A stretch of 64,000 bases of DNA from Torymus aiolomorphi (taxonomy: Eukaryota > Arthropoda > Insecta > Hymenoptera > Torymidae), in contig CM070874.1 in assembly GCA_036365515.1 (NCBI GenBank), positions 247,322,930 to 247,386,929 of the forward strand, given 5' to 3'. The notes below the pieces were generated by a model. The model had not been told where the DNA came from. It worked only from the letters and a program-made list of their open reading frames with translations, and searched no databases. How positions within the stretch are numbered: the first letter of the stretch is position 1; each line of letters begins with the position of its first letter. Positions 11,378-21,382 of the stretch are shown here, one piece after another. The position numbers were made by a program, and so were the translations under genes.

Positions 11378-12139
11378 CATGGTTTTTATTCAGCGTCGGT
11401 ACTGTCTCTTTCGAGAGCAGTAACACACTTTAATTCCACGAAAGGGATAGTGTTTTTAAGTCGAGCGCGTGGTAAGCGCAAGAACAAAGGAAAACACATG
11501 AGAGTGAAAGAAGAGCCTCAAGTAGTAAAAAGTGAAAAGGCAAGCGAAACTGAAAGTGAAGAAGAGTTTTTTCATACTGAAAATAAAGAGATAAAAAAGA
11601 AAGTTCCTGTTGAAAGCAAGATGGCTTCGGAAAACAAAGGATTCACGTTACAAGTATTTGATGGGACACACTATGATAAATGCAAGTACAAGTTGAAATT
11701 ATTCCTAGAATTTAAAGAGTACAATGAAGTTATAGAAAATGATGTAATACCGGAAGCGATAACAGAAGTCGAGTGGAAAAAGAAAGAAATAAAAGCCAAA
11801 AATTATATAGTGAACAGTGTGACGAATGCACAACTAGAGTTAATTATCTTAGAAGAAACTGCAAAGAAAATGGTTGTTAAGTTGGATGAAAATTACTTAG
11901 TTAAAAGTAGTCCTGTGAAATTATTATGCAAGAGAAGACTACTTGATTTGAAAATGGAAGAAAGTGAGAACCCGACAGACTTTTATAATAACTTTGAAAA
12001 ATTAGTGAATGCGGGAGAAAATGTGACGAAAGAAGATAAATTGAATTACATCTTACTAACGCTGCCAGAAAGTATGTCACACATGGTTGATATTGTGGAC
12101 GCATTAGCTGAAAAGGACAAAACAGTGGAATTTGAGTAG
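11375..12139 (+). CDS. Copia gag polyprotein, truncated
   Basis: An open frame of 254 codons, of which the first triplet is GTG. A more likely start is the ATG at 11621 (MASENKGF), preceded by an acidic and lysine-rich stretch. From there it reads like the gag domain of Ty1/Copia retrotransposons (UBN2/DUF4219 type): FDGTHYDKCKYKLKLFLEF near its start and an ENPTDFYNNFEKLVNAGENV helix-turn segment followed by LNYILLTLPESM. The role in the family is to form the virus-like particle in the cytoplasm. The frame ends at 12139 in unrelated tandem repeat sequence, with no zinc knuckle, protease, integrase or RT following, so the element is 3'-truncated and cannot move by itself. Confidence 0.8.
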   Translation: MHGFYSASVLSLSRAVTHFNSTKGIVFLSRARGKRKNKGKHMRVKEEPQVVKSEKASETESEEEFFHTENKEIKKKVPVESKMASENKGFTLQVFDGTHYDKCKYKLKLFLEFKEYNEVIENDVIPEAITEVEWKKKEIKAKNYIVNSVTNAQLELIILEETAKKMVVKLDENYLVKSSPVKLLCKRRLLDLKMEESENPTDFYNNFEKLVNAGENVTKEDKLNYILLTLPESMSHMVDIVDALAEKDKTVEFE

Positions 12140-12149
12140 ATAAGCTGTG

Positions 12150-12545
12150 CCGGTTCTGCATCAAACAGGTCGAGACTTGTCTGATGCAGAACCGGCATAG
12201 CATTTTTGGGTCCCCCTCGCCCCTCCCCCCCTCACCCACCCCCGCAATTGCACGGGCGCCATTAACCCATGTTACAGGTCAAGACCTGTTGATGCAGAAC
12301 CGGCATAGGGTTTCTGGCTCACCCGTAACTACACGGGGGCCAATAACCCATAACAGGTCGTGACCTGCTGGTCCAGAACCCGCCTAGGGTTTCCGGGCCA
12401 TCCATAATTGCACGGGGGCGCCAATAACCCATAACAGGTCAAGACCTGCCTGATGCAGAATCGGCCAAGAGTTTCTGGCTCACCCGTAATATCACGGGGA
12501 GACAATAACCCAGGCCAGCTTGAGCCAGAACCGCCACACCGATTC
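12150..12545. repeat. Tandem repeat, about 80 bp, with palindromic core
   Basis: Four to five imperfect units, each with the perfect inverted repeat CAGGTCAAGACCTG (or a one-base variant), then GATGCAGAACCGGCAT, TTTCTGGCTCACCCGTAAT and CACGGGGGCCAATAACCC. It starts exactly where the Copia gag is cut off. Unclassified. Confidence 0.75.
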
Positions 12546-13090
12546 TGACTCAACTGCATGCGTCAGGTCTTGCCCGTGACTCTCTCTCGGTCACGCAATT
12601 ACCTTCCCAATACCCCATCGCGTCAGGCCTTGCCCGGAGGAAGCGCGGGGGGCGGCGAGCGGTGAGCGGCCAACCTGCTACTGCAAACAGGCAGCGGTTG
12701 GCGGCGGGCGACCAACGGTCGGCGGTCTGCTGCTTAACCATTAAAAACTATTATGCAACCATTTAAAACTTTTTATAACCCTTTTGCTCGGGCAAAGAAT
12801 ACGTGTTTGTGGAAACTTTTTCTGAATATTTTTTCCACTGCGACTGTTTTGAATCGTTTTGTATGAGTCGCTGTTGCTCGGGAGCAACGGTCGAGCTGCT
12901 GGTTTGACCCATTATGAGGGAATAAAAGTTTCTAACGACTGCAACATGCTTATATAAGACCTCGATTGCTTGCGAGCGCCATCTACTGGTCTACTGAATA
13001 AAAAAAATTTTTTAAGTGGGATAGGAGCCCCACCTCGCTCCTATCCTGTGAGGTTCTACCTGTTTATCAACCCCTCCATTGCCCTTAAAA
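12546..13090. other. Non-coding spacer
   Basis: A GC-rich segment (12600-12735) with repeated GGCGG and GCCAAC words is followed by AT-rich DNA. No supported gene. Confidence 0.45.
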
Positions 13091-13092
13091 AT

Positions 13093-13608
13093 TTATTCAT
13101 CAATATCTTCCCATTCCATGATGTTTCCCCACTCCATGTTTGAATAGTTGAGGTAAAACTGCTTCATGCGCTTTACGTTGTATCGAGCACAAGTAGTTTT
13201 GTACGCTCCATTCTGCTTAGTACATATAGTCACTGATCTTGGATAATCGAACGCCGGATAGCCCATTTCAGTGATATCTGTAACTTTAAAGTTGAAACGC
13301 TCTAACCACAACTTTTTTATCTCACCAATGACAAAAATTCTGTTAGCATCTTTCAATGCATCTTGAAGAATTTTTCCGATTTCAGTATAATCGTAATCAC
13401 CACCATCCCATGACAGGCGATGGTAGCAAAGTTCTAACCACAAATTTTCACTTTTATACTTTTCTGTTAGTCTTCGCCAAGGAAATGGTGGCATGAAGAG
13501 GTGCACTACTGGCTTATCGTCATCGTTGAGAGACACAAAAGCCAACTCTTTCAGAATGAAATCATTACCAGGCTTTTTAAAGCCCTGCATATCCACTGCG
13601 TAGTCCAT
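13093..13608 (-). CDS. Unrecognised protein of the virus-like cluster (171 aa)
   Basis: The frame is intact from a real ATG. I do not recognise the family with certainty. Visible features are MDYAVDMQGF at the N-terminus, an acidic middle, a WLERF word near residue 104, and a Tyr/Trp-rich acidic C-terminus (MEWGNIMEWEDIDE). The first motif could be the first acidic motif of a DEDD-type exonuclease (inference only). It is the most downstream gene of the cluster; a TATATAAGG box lies about 60 bp before the ATG. The stop TAA lies inside an AATAAA word, so a polyadenylation signal may overlap the end of the gene. The absence of stops, in contrast to its neighbour, is notable. Confidence 0.7.
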   Translation of the reverse strand: MDYAVDMQGFKKPGNDFILKELAFVSLNDDDKPVVHLFMPPFPWRRLTEKYKSENLWLELCYHRLSWDGGDYDYTEIGKILQDALKDANRIFVIGEIKKLWLERFNFKVTDITEMGYPAFDYPRSVTICTKQNGAYKTTCARYNVKRMKQFYLNYSNMEWGNIMEWEDIDE

Positions 13609-13666
13609 TGCAAAATTTCACTTTGAAATTCAAATGACGAATGAGGAGGAGCTGGAGGCTCGCTCA

Positions 13667-13675
13667 CCTTATATA
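13667..13675 (-). promoter_or_regulatory. TATA box for the 171-aa gene
   Basis: TATATAAGG on the minus strand, about 60 bp before the ATG at 13608. The same word precedes other genes of the cluster. It lies just 5' of the end of the capsid reading frame. Confidence 0.6.
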
Positions 13676-13679
13676 CTCC

Positions 13680-14909
13680 TTAAAGTTTCTGCAAGTCGCC
13701 GCTTACGGGACTATATTGAACTATGCGATCGTGCAAGATCAATCAGTAGGCTGAAGTTCCAGCAGGAAAATTTTCCTTTGCTTCAAATTCCAGACGGATG
13801 TCTACAGGGGCGCTTTTTAAGGGCTCGTTTTGTTTTGAGCAGTCTATTACTATCAGCGGTATGTATGTGAGATATTGCGACTTTCTCAACATAGGTTCTG
13901 GATCTTTGCCGTAGTAAGAATTTTGAAAATTAACGTACATATCGTAGAGCATGGCAAATTGATTACGATTCACATCGAGGTTAAGATACGGATATGACTG
14001 AGAACTGAGAAAGAGTTTTACATTTGTAAGATTGCAGTGATCAAAGCGGCTAGCGTTTACTGCCTCCTGATCTTTTCGACTAGTTTGAAAACCTAAGACG
14101 ACGAAGCGTGGTTTTTCAAGTTGATTTGATGTTTTTACAGTCCACACCTGTCTCGACGTAATCGGAAGTAATGGGTATTCATACAATTCCCACGTGCGAA
14201 AACTCATGACAATAGGACAGTCTTTTCCTACAAAATCTAGTAGGCGAATTTTGTTAGAGTTAGATGCAACTACGTATGGCATAAGCCATTCGATTCTAGT
14301 TAATTCAATTTTAAAGTTCTCATAAACGTCTTGTTCGGCTGCTCGTGTAGCTGTTTGTACAACAGCGTTCAAGTCGTTTCTTGATCTCATGAGAACGAGT
14401 TCATGCTTTGCGTTTACTACTATTTTACGATAGTCCTCTGCGAAGCCAAAAATTAGGCTCAATGGAATCGAGACATTGAAGTAACCGGCATCATCGATTA
14501 TCTTTTGTGTTTCTTCTTCTACATCGATCCAGCCAGCATTTTCAATAATAAAACTCTGAGTCGGATTGAGTGACACCCAACCTTTCATGAGAGTAGTTAA
14601 ACCAACATTTTTACATTTGTCTATCTCAATGGCGTTCAACTCATATCTGATTTCTTCAAACAAATGACAAATGGCATTATTCACAAGTTTTGTATTTTCA
14701 ACGGGAGTATTATTAGTTTTAACCAATCGCCTGCAGATATGTAGCGCACTGCGGGAAGGTAAGAGACATAAATCTTGATGTTGAATAGATATGCGTATTT
14801 CATCGCTGTTATTAAATGATGCTGTCTACGGTTGGTGAGCATGAACCTCGTAGTGCGCTACGGATTCATCAAAAGTTACAGGTGTTTGTATGCTTAGAAT
14901 TTCTTCCAT
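13680..14909 (-). pseudogene. Putative double jelly-roll major capsid protein, two nonsense codons
   Basis: Reading from the ATG at 14909, the frame runs 409 codons to a TAA at 13680-13682, but is cut by an in-frame TAG at codon 28 (14826-14828) and a TGA at 13743-13745, 21 codons before the end. The middle 327 codons are open. Visible words are WVSLNPTQSF, ENAGWIDVEEE and YPYLNLDVNRNQFAMLYDMY. I assign it to the major capsid proteins of Polinton/adintovirus-like elements, from family resemblance and from its neighbours (minor capsid, adenain-like protease). Such a protein builds the icosahedral shell. Length is short for the family. A TATATAAGC box sits about 155 bp upstream. The assignment would need a structure prediction. 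Confidence 0.65.
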
Positions 14910-15061
14910 TTCGTTGAAAGCAGCAAAAGATGATGCAAGTTATTTTCCACCAAGTACTACTTTTAAGCCTAGACTTTTTAGTTTTTTTATGCTCTGACGT
15001 GTTAGCGTCTTCACAGTTCGTTGATGACTGGTGCGTTGATGCGTGGTGGGCATATTTCTCT

Positions 15062-15070
15062 GCTTATATA
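15062..15070 (-). promoter_or_regulatory. TATA box for the capsid gene
   Basis: TATATAAGC on the minus strand, followed about 30-40 bp downstream by CCAGTCATC, which contains a CAGT initiator-like word. It is about 155 bp before the ATG at 14909. Confidence 0.55.
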
Positions 15071-15093
15071 GTTTTTGTTGTAAACGATTCCCA

Positions 15094-15780
15094 TTATGAT
15101 TGTCGAATATGCAACCTTATAGTTATAACTTCTCCGCGGAAATTTACTAAAACTCCGTCTTGATCGATGATGCGTACTTGTAAATGATCTATACGCTTTA
15201 CGGCAATCGGAAGGTAAATGACGTGTGAGGGAACTTCGATGATTTTATACCCCGGAGGTACTGCAGGAAAAAACTCGTGTATCGTGTGTACTTTTTTGTC
15301 GGTTATATATGCTCCCGAAGTGATATTACACTCGACTCTCAAAGCGTTGATTTTGAGAATTGTAACAGGTAAGTCAGAATTATGAGCAACGTTCGGTTCG
15401 AGAATACGTCTGGTGAAGCCCAGTAGACGACCGAGTGAATTTTCAGGTCGAAAATCTATAGGCTGACTGCACTTGATTGTACAGCGAAGAGTATTATTGT
15501 TTGGCTTTAAATTGAAAGTAATGTCGTTGTGCGCTAATTTTTTACGAAGGAATTTGTCAATATCCTCAATTTCGTAACTTCCCACCGGAAGAAGGACAAC
15601 ATTTCCACCTACGTAAAACTTATTATTGTTACTATCTATATTGGGGATTGAATTAAATGTTAAAAGTTCAACAAGGCCTAAAACGTAATTTTTATTTGGC
15701 GATAACTCGATTGGTGGAAAATACTGTGCTTCTAGTGTAGAAGATGTACCTGAAAGTGTCAGAGTTAATGAACCTTCCAT
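15094..15780 (-). CDS. Putative minor capsid (penton-like) protein
   Basis: Intact 228-codon frame from a real ATG (15778-15780). The sequence is beta-strand rich with few charged runs: a hydrophobic N-terminal half with FPPIELSPNKNYVLGLVEL, a central LLGFTRR word, and a conserved-looking tail around PPGYKIIEVPSHVIYLPI and VRIIDQDG. This fits the single jelly-roll minor capsid proteins of Polinton-type elements, which form pentons at the vertices. Identification rests on order and general character, not on a motif that proves it. The ATG is only 50 bp after a TATATAAGG box that overlaps the stop codon of the protease gene upstream, so the layout is virus-like and compact. Confidence 0.6.
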   Translation of the reverse strand: MEGSLTLTLSGTSSTLEAQYFPPIELSPNKNYVLGLVELLTFNSIPNIDSNNNKFYVGGNVVLLPVGSYEIEDIDKFLRKKLAHNDITFNLKPNNNTLRCTIKCSQPIDFRPENSLGRLLGFTRRILEPNVAHNSDLPVTILKINALRVECNITSGAYITDKKVHTIHEFFPAVPPGYKIIEVPSHVIYLPIAVKRIDHLQVRIIDQDGVLVNFRGEVITIRLHIRQS

Positions 15781-15821
15781 GACAGCTTAAATCAGAATGA
15801 TGCAATGTTTCTCTCGCCTCT

Positions 15822-15830
15822 CCTTATATA
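15822..15830 (-). promoter_or_regulatory. TATA box of the minor capsid gene, overlapping the protease stop codon
   Basis: TATATAAGG on the minus strand. Its internal TAA is the stop codon of the protease frame (15824-15826). The minor capsid ATG is about 50 bp downstream. Confidence 0.65.
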
Positions 15831-16099
15831 GCCCCGCACAAGAATTTTAGACAGAGGTGACCGCAATTGTACGTGTCAAAATCTTGATATCTTTCATGAT
15901 TATATTTAACTTCGTCAACTCCGAGGTATAATATTAAATCTAAGGGTGGTCGGAGATCGCCAAAACTATCGAAATATACAATATTTTTGCCTCTTTTTCT
16001 ATATGCAACCCAAGGTGTCCCAGGGCCGCTAGCATCATCCAGATTAACTATAGCGGATTCACTATAGTGCGGTCCAGAAGTTGGCATTGCATTTCTCAT
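15824..16099 (-). pseudogene. Adenain-like cysteine protease, catalytic His lost
   Basis: A 91-codon frame from the first ATG. It contains the layout of adenovirus-type (C5 clan) maturation proteases found in Polintons: IVNLDD, then GPGT-x-WVAY, YFDSFG (Asp44), and NCGHLCLKF (Cys79). In this family a His precedes Trp in the GPGT-x-W motif and forms the catalytic triad; here the codon is CCT, Pro29. The same frame is open upstream and reads protease-like residues (KIPNFRGVF) back to a TGA near 16190 without any ATG, so the native start is missing or lies in an overlap with the upstream gene. The likely role was capsid maturation. The His loss argues that this copy is inactive. Confidence 0.75.
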
Positions 16100-16157
16100 A
16101 AATACTCCCCGAAAATTAGGTATTTTTAAAAGTTTTGCATATTTTAATATGTCGGCG

Positions 16158-17033
16158 TCAGTACTTACTGAGTGCTCGCTGAGGTAATTTCATGAACTTT
16201 TTTTTTTTTAAATGGAGACCTAACCCTACTTTGTGTGGTTTAAGATATAAGCCATTGCCCAACGCTACACTTTCCATAGTTTTATTATGCCTTTTATTTT
16301 CTTCTAACTGCTCCTTAGCGGCTTTTGCGTCGTTTACGGCTTTTACTATTCCAGCAGCAACACCAGCTATAGCGCCAGTTGCACTCAAACCTGCAAATAG
16401 AGGTATGAGAAATGGTAACATACCACCTGTTTTCGCAGGGACTGGTAAAATACGTGGAATTTTAATATTCTTTTTAACTCCAGCTTCTTTAACAGCGCCC
16501 CGAGCTTTTTTCAAAGCTGATCGTATGACTGTTAGAGCGCAGTTACTTGGCGGTGATTTAAAGGCACCAGCTTTGATAATTTTTTTCAAGGAAACTTGGC
16601 TTCTCTTCTTTAAACCCATTCCTAATTTTTTAGCGATCTTTCGCTTTTTACTTTTCTTCTTCAACCCCATACCGAGTCTAAATTTTAATTTCATAGTATT
16701 AGTTATAGCGTATAAAGCCGCTTTTTCGCCAAAATTCACGTCTTTTGATTTAACGCGATTCCAAGCTTTTTCAGCTAAAATTTTATCTGCGACATTTCTC
16801 GCTTGAACGTTTTCACGATTTTTAGAATAAGCTATATCGTGCTCTTTACAAGCAGAGTCAAGAGGATTAATTCCAAGATCTCCTCGAGCTAAACGTTTTG
16901 CTAACTTAGTGCCTGGACCACAGTACTGATAACCAGGTATGTGAAGCTCAAATGGAAGTTTATTGATAATTTTATTAACTAAACCGCGTCCGCGTTTGTG
17001 AATGATGATCACTCTTCGAAAGTCAACGGGCAA
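16158..17033 (-). CDS. Phospholipase A2-like / core-protein-like fusion, start codon TTG
   Basis: 291 open codons. Residues 34-42 (GYQYCGPGT) match a PLA2 calcium loop and residues 61-69 (ACKEHDIAY) the His-Asp catalytic pair, as in the VP1 domain of parvoviruses and in some Polinton-type elements, where PLA2 breaches the endosome. The middle is Lys-rich with two GMGLKK words (121-126, 138-143) and a related GLGLHLKKKK near the end, reminiscent of adenovirus core peptides. Residues 204-230 are a hydrophobic Gly/Ala-rich helix. The frame has no ATG before the PLA2 domain: the most upstream triplet in the track is TTG, 20 bp after a TATATAGC box. The start may be mutated or the message spliced. 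Catalytic residues look intact. Confidence 0.7.
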   Translation of the reverse strand: MPVDFRRVIIIHKRGRGLVNKIINKLPFELHIPGYQYCGPGTKLAKRLARGDLGINPLDSACKEHDIAYSKNRENVQARNVADKILAEKAWNRVKSKDVNFGEKAALYAITNTMKLKFRLGMGLKKKSKKRKIAKKLGMGLKKRSQVSLKKIIKAGAFKSPPSNCALTVIRSALKKARGAVKEAGVKKNIKIPRILPVPAKTGGMLPFLIPLFAGLSATGAIAGVAAGIVKAVNDAKAAKEQLEENKRHNKTMESVALGNGLYLKPHKVGLGLHLKKKKFMKLPQRALSKY

Positions 17034-17045
17034 CTGATGATGAAA

Positions 17046-17055
17046 GCTATATAAG
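17046..17055. promoter_or_regulatory. Bidirectional TATA box
   Basis: GCTATATAAG reads TATATAAG on the plus strand and TATATAGC on the minus strand. On the plus strand it is followed about 30 bp later by ATCAGTCG, which contains the arthropod initiator TCAGT, at a canonical spacing. On the minus strand the PLA2-like frame starts about 20 bp away. Confidence 0.6.
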
Positions 17056-17114
17056 ACCGCTATTTATACTCATAGCAATCAGTCGTGATTTGGTTTTCAT
17101 AGAGTAAAGATCAT

Positions 17115-17198
17115 GAACTTCAAAGAGCAGTCAGTAAAGCTACCAATAGAAAATTTTGATGCACTCGTAGAACATGATAAGTTCAATAAAAAATAAAG
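17115..17198 (+). CDS. 27-codon divergent ORF, probably truncated
   Basis: ATG-initiated frame (MNFKEQSVKLPIENFDALVE..., ending KK-stop) located just after a well-spaced TATA and TCAGT initiator on the plus strand. It faces away from the capsid cluster, as the second arm of a virus-like genome would. It ends in an AATAAA-containing tail, and 25 bp beyond begins unrelated transposon sequence, so the rest of a longer gene may have been lost. I do not recognise the product. Confidence 0.4.
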
Positions 17199-18204
17199 CC
17201 TTAATTAATAGTCTGGGGATGCAACTGTCCTTTTCAATTTGATATGTATGGTTTGCAGTGATATGAACAAGTGCTACTTAATTATTATCACATACCTCTG
17301 AATTATGAAAAAATCTATGTAATAAATATTATATTGTTATAAATTTATTGTTAAATGGGTTTCCTCTTTAGCTGTAACTTATGTAACAATAACTTGTGCT
17401 TATTTATATACATATATATGGGATATTTCAGGTAAAGTCAGCAGCTCAAAATTTTAAAATCGCTCAAAACTCTTTTTCTTTTAGTTTTTTATGAAAAAAC
17501 AATGTTCCTCAAATTTTAGGTCGATATTTGCAAAAATGAAAAAGCTATGCAACATTGAAAATTCATTTTTTTTTGCAATTATTGGTTAAAATCCAAATTT
17601 ATTCATTTTTTAACTCAAAATCTTGGAACTTTTTGTATAGAACATTGATTGGTAAAAAGTTTGCATTTTTTCTGTAGAATGTGCCAGTATTTATTTTATG
17701 ACCCTTTCTGAAAGTCTCTGATTGGCTGCTTCTTAGCTGTACCTTCATCGATGGATATTGAGGCTGCGACCAAATATTTTTTATTCGACAAATTTTTTCT
17801 GTATTCTTCTTCGAAAATTCTTCAAAATGCTTTTTTGATCAATACTGGCCGAGCAAAGGGAAAACATTTATAATTTTTTGAAATATCAAGAAAAATCCAT
17901 AATTTCAATTTTTGATAACATGATTAATGAAACTGAATATTATTCATACATCTTATGGCATGGACCGTACCACTGAATTTTGTTAGAGCATCAAATAGAA
18001 CATTATAAGTATCTATTTTCAATAATATTAGGCTTTCACAATAAGCGATACCTAATTATGAATTAATAATAAATTAAGCTATAGAAATTAATTACTATAA
18101 AGCTGTCAAAATGAAATCAGACAACAGACTCATAATTTCATTAAATTTCATAATTTGATCAAAAAAGCATTTTGAGGGGTTTTCAAAGAAGAATTTTTAT
18201 TTTT

Positions 18205-21165
18205 TTATTTTATTAATTAAACGGGCTAGGTGCCCTTGAACCTTACAATATCAATATAATTAAGTGACGAGCCACCAAAAATACGCATAGTTACAGCAGA
18301 GATTAGTAATATTTAGAGATATATTTCCTAAGTTCGCATTTCAGTGCCAACAAATTAGTGACGGTTTTAAGATTTGTACGAAGTTCATGACGTGCCCTTC
18401 GCATTCTCGGAATAACACTATAAAACCCGAAGTCGTTGGAGTGTGTGACTTCGCTCAGTTCTCTGGGGTTACGCAATTCATAATTTACCTGTCTCTCCAT
18501 CAGCAATTCTTTAATTTCGGGACAGTGGATAGAATTCGATAGAATTTTGAATGTGTTTAGGTGCAGATGAAGTTCGTGGAGAGATAAGATAGTCGGAAGG
18601 TTTATTTTTTTAGAAATAGGGCCATAGTCGTGACATAGCCTACTCATTGGTACAAACCGTTTGGTATGTGGAAACCATATGATAGCACCAAAGAGTAGGC
18701 TAGGTAAGAGCAGGGCCTTGTATAAATGTATAACAGCTGAGACCGATTTAAATTCATGAGTTGTGCGGGAGATGAAGTCAACACTTTTATTGGCTTTAGC
18801 CGACGCATATTTTAAATGAAGACGAAAAGTTAGTTTGGAGTCCAGCAATATTCTAAGGTCGGAGATTGTGTTAACGCGCTCAAGGATCTGCGGTCATATA
18901 ACATATCGAAGTAGTTTCGGGTTTGGTTTTTCGAAAATGATATTATCTGACACTTATCAATATTTAGCGAGAGCTCGTTTGCTTCCGACCACTCCTGAAT
19001 CGCGTGTAAATCTTTTTGCAGATTCGATGCGTCAAGAGGTGAGTTGACCACTCTGCAGAGTTTTAGATCGTCTGCATACATTAGGATACTCGATTAGCTT
19101 ATTTTATCGCTGATGTCATTAATGAAGATAACGAAGAGGAGGGGGCCCAGGTGCAAACCCTGTGGAACCCCCGACGGGGTTGACAATTGCGGAGATATGG
19201 CATTATTATGTCTGACTGCTTGTGTTCGATCTGCGAGATATGATTTAATCCATGAGTAAAGCTTTCCATGGACGCCAATGCCCCATAATTTATCTAATAA
19301 AATACCGTGTTGCACCGTATCGAACGCCTTTGCAAAATCTAAGTAGATCGAGTCCACCTGCTGGGCTTTATCAAGAGCACTTTGCAAAAAGTTAGTGTAC
19401 ACTAGTAAATTAGTTATTACAGATCTGCCCCTAATAAAGCCGTGTTGACTCGATGCTAACAGGCAGAGCAACGACTCTGCTAACTTAGATGTAACTATGC
19501 TATCCAGTAGTTTTGGAATCGCACTCAAAATGGAAATAGGCCTGTAATTCGTTACAAGGTGCCTATTTCCCTTTTTAAAGATCGGTAGGACATATGACTT
19601 TTTCCAGACCGGAGGAAGATAGCCCTTTGATAGAGATCTGTTGAAAATAATACATAAGGGCTCCGCTAAGGAGGCAAAGCACCTTTTTAAAAAGTAGTAT
19701 GGCACTCCATCCGGCCCTGAATTAGGGCTATCTTTCGCATTCGCAACCGCTCGCTTAATATCCCATACTTCTATAACGTAATTATTTACAATACAAGTAG
19801 CCGTAGGGTCATATAATCCACTACTTCCCGTCGGCTGCTTGTAAACGGAGCTAAAATACTCTGCGAACAAGTTAGCACTTTCCTGGTCGTTTGATGCAAG
19901 TCTATCAGACCAGGAAAGGTTGGTTGGAATTCCCTCAGTCTTTGACTTATTGATAAATGACCAGAAATGCTTTAGATTCTTACCTAAGGAATTCTCAATG
20001 TTAGATATATAAACTCTGTAGCAGGATTTCGAATTTCGAATACACAGGGCTCTGACCCTTTTGAACTCAATGTAATCCGACAAAAGACTAGAGGATTTCC
20101 ACTTACAATGTAACGATTTCTTAAGCCTAATTAGATTAATGAGATCAATATTATACCACACGGGGTATGTACACGGCTTAGACGATTTAAGAGGCACGCA
20201 AGATGAAATTGCCTCATTTATTACCGAATATAAACTATCGACCAACACATCGAGGTCATCGGCGCCCAGAGTGCATTCCCAGTTAATATCAGAAAATAAC
20301 AAATTTAAGCCTGCATAGTCAGCACGGGAGAAATCCAATCTGGTGCATCCGGCGACCTTCTGCTTGGTTACGTAAGGACTGAGTTCGAAGACAGCAGGTA
20401 AATGATGTATGTCCGTTGTAATGAGTCGCTCCACGTCTTCTACCGGTGTGGCAAGCTGCGGGGAGCAGAACAGCAGGTCCAATGTATACCCTTTGGACGG
20501 ATGTGTAGGATACGCCTGAGACGCTCCTAGACTGGTATAGCAGTTTGTCACACGCTGCGCATTACCTCTGGCTTCTGGCCGCACATATTCCACCGGCTCC
20601 GCTACAAGCGGGTCATTAGACCATTTTAGGTATCGGAGGTTAAAGTCGCCGAAAATCGCAAATGTGTGGTCCGGATGTTTGAACATAATTTCTTCAATGG
20701 CCACATAATGCAGGCGATATGACTCTGGAGGTGAATCAGGGGGTATGTAGACTGCACCAAGGACTATTTTAGAACCCTCACATTCTGTCCGGATGAAAAT
20801 TTGCTCGCGCATGGTGTCCTCAATGACTTCAAGAATGGTAAGGTGGCTTTTGATGGCGATGAGGACGCTGCCCGAAGTACCCCGCTTGCTAACCGATATA
20901 GAGCGATCCCTTCTAAAAACTGAGTAACCAGTGAGCCCGAGATTAGCATTGTCCGTGTAATCACCCAGCCATGTTTCTGTGAATATGCGGTGGATTACTG
21001 TGCAATTAGGTTACAAAGAAGGTCATCCATTTTGTTATTGAGGCTGTGGGCATTCGCGTAGTAGATTCGAAGTTTATTTTTTACAACTACCGACCGTTTT
21101 TTGGACTAGAAATCTGGGCGTTGAGACTACTTGAAGTGCTGTTACTTCCCGCTGTGTCCAGATCA
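18205..21165 (-). pseudogene. Non-LTR retrotransposon of the CR1/Jockey group, 5'-truncated
   Basis: Minus strand. The endonuclease starts near 21100 (NAHSLNNKMDDLL) and changes frame near 20810. A 572-codon frame (19094-20812) then carries the endonuclease word FGDFN, NYRPISI, the RT A motif LDFAKAFD, and the B-like GVPQG. A TAA at 19094-19096 separates it from the in-frame YADD motif (19060s). A frameshift near 18845 leads to the thumb and C-terminal part (18303-18848). The A/T-rich tail at 18205-18230 is the 3' end. ORF1 is missing (5' truncation typical of reverse-transcription priming at the target). A candidate 5-bp duplication AGAAT flanks it. The copy is not functional. Confidence 0.85.
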
Positions 21166-21382
21166 GATTACAGAATACAAACAAAAAATTTTTCTAACAA
21201 AAAATATTTGGCCGCAGCCTCAATATCCATCGATGAAGGTACAGCTAAGAAGCAACCAATTAGAGACTTCCAAAAAGGGTCATAAAATAAATACTGGCAC
21301 ATTCTACAGAAAAAATGCAAACTTTTTGCAATTAATGTTCTATACAAAAAGTTTCAAGATTTTGAGTTAGAAATGAATAAAC

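Noticed and set aside
16192..16806. 204-codon plus-strand ORF rich in Phe and Leu
   Set aside because: Shadow of the Lys-rich PLA2-like gene on the minus strand.
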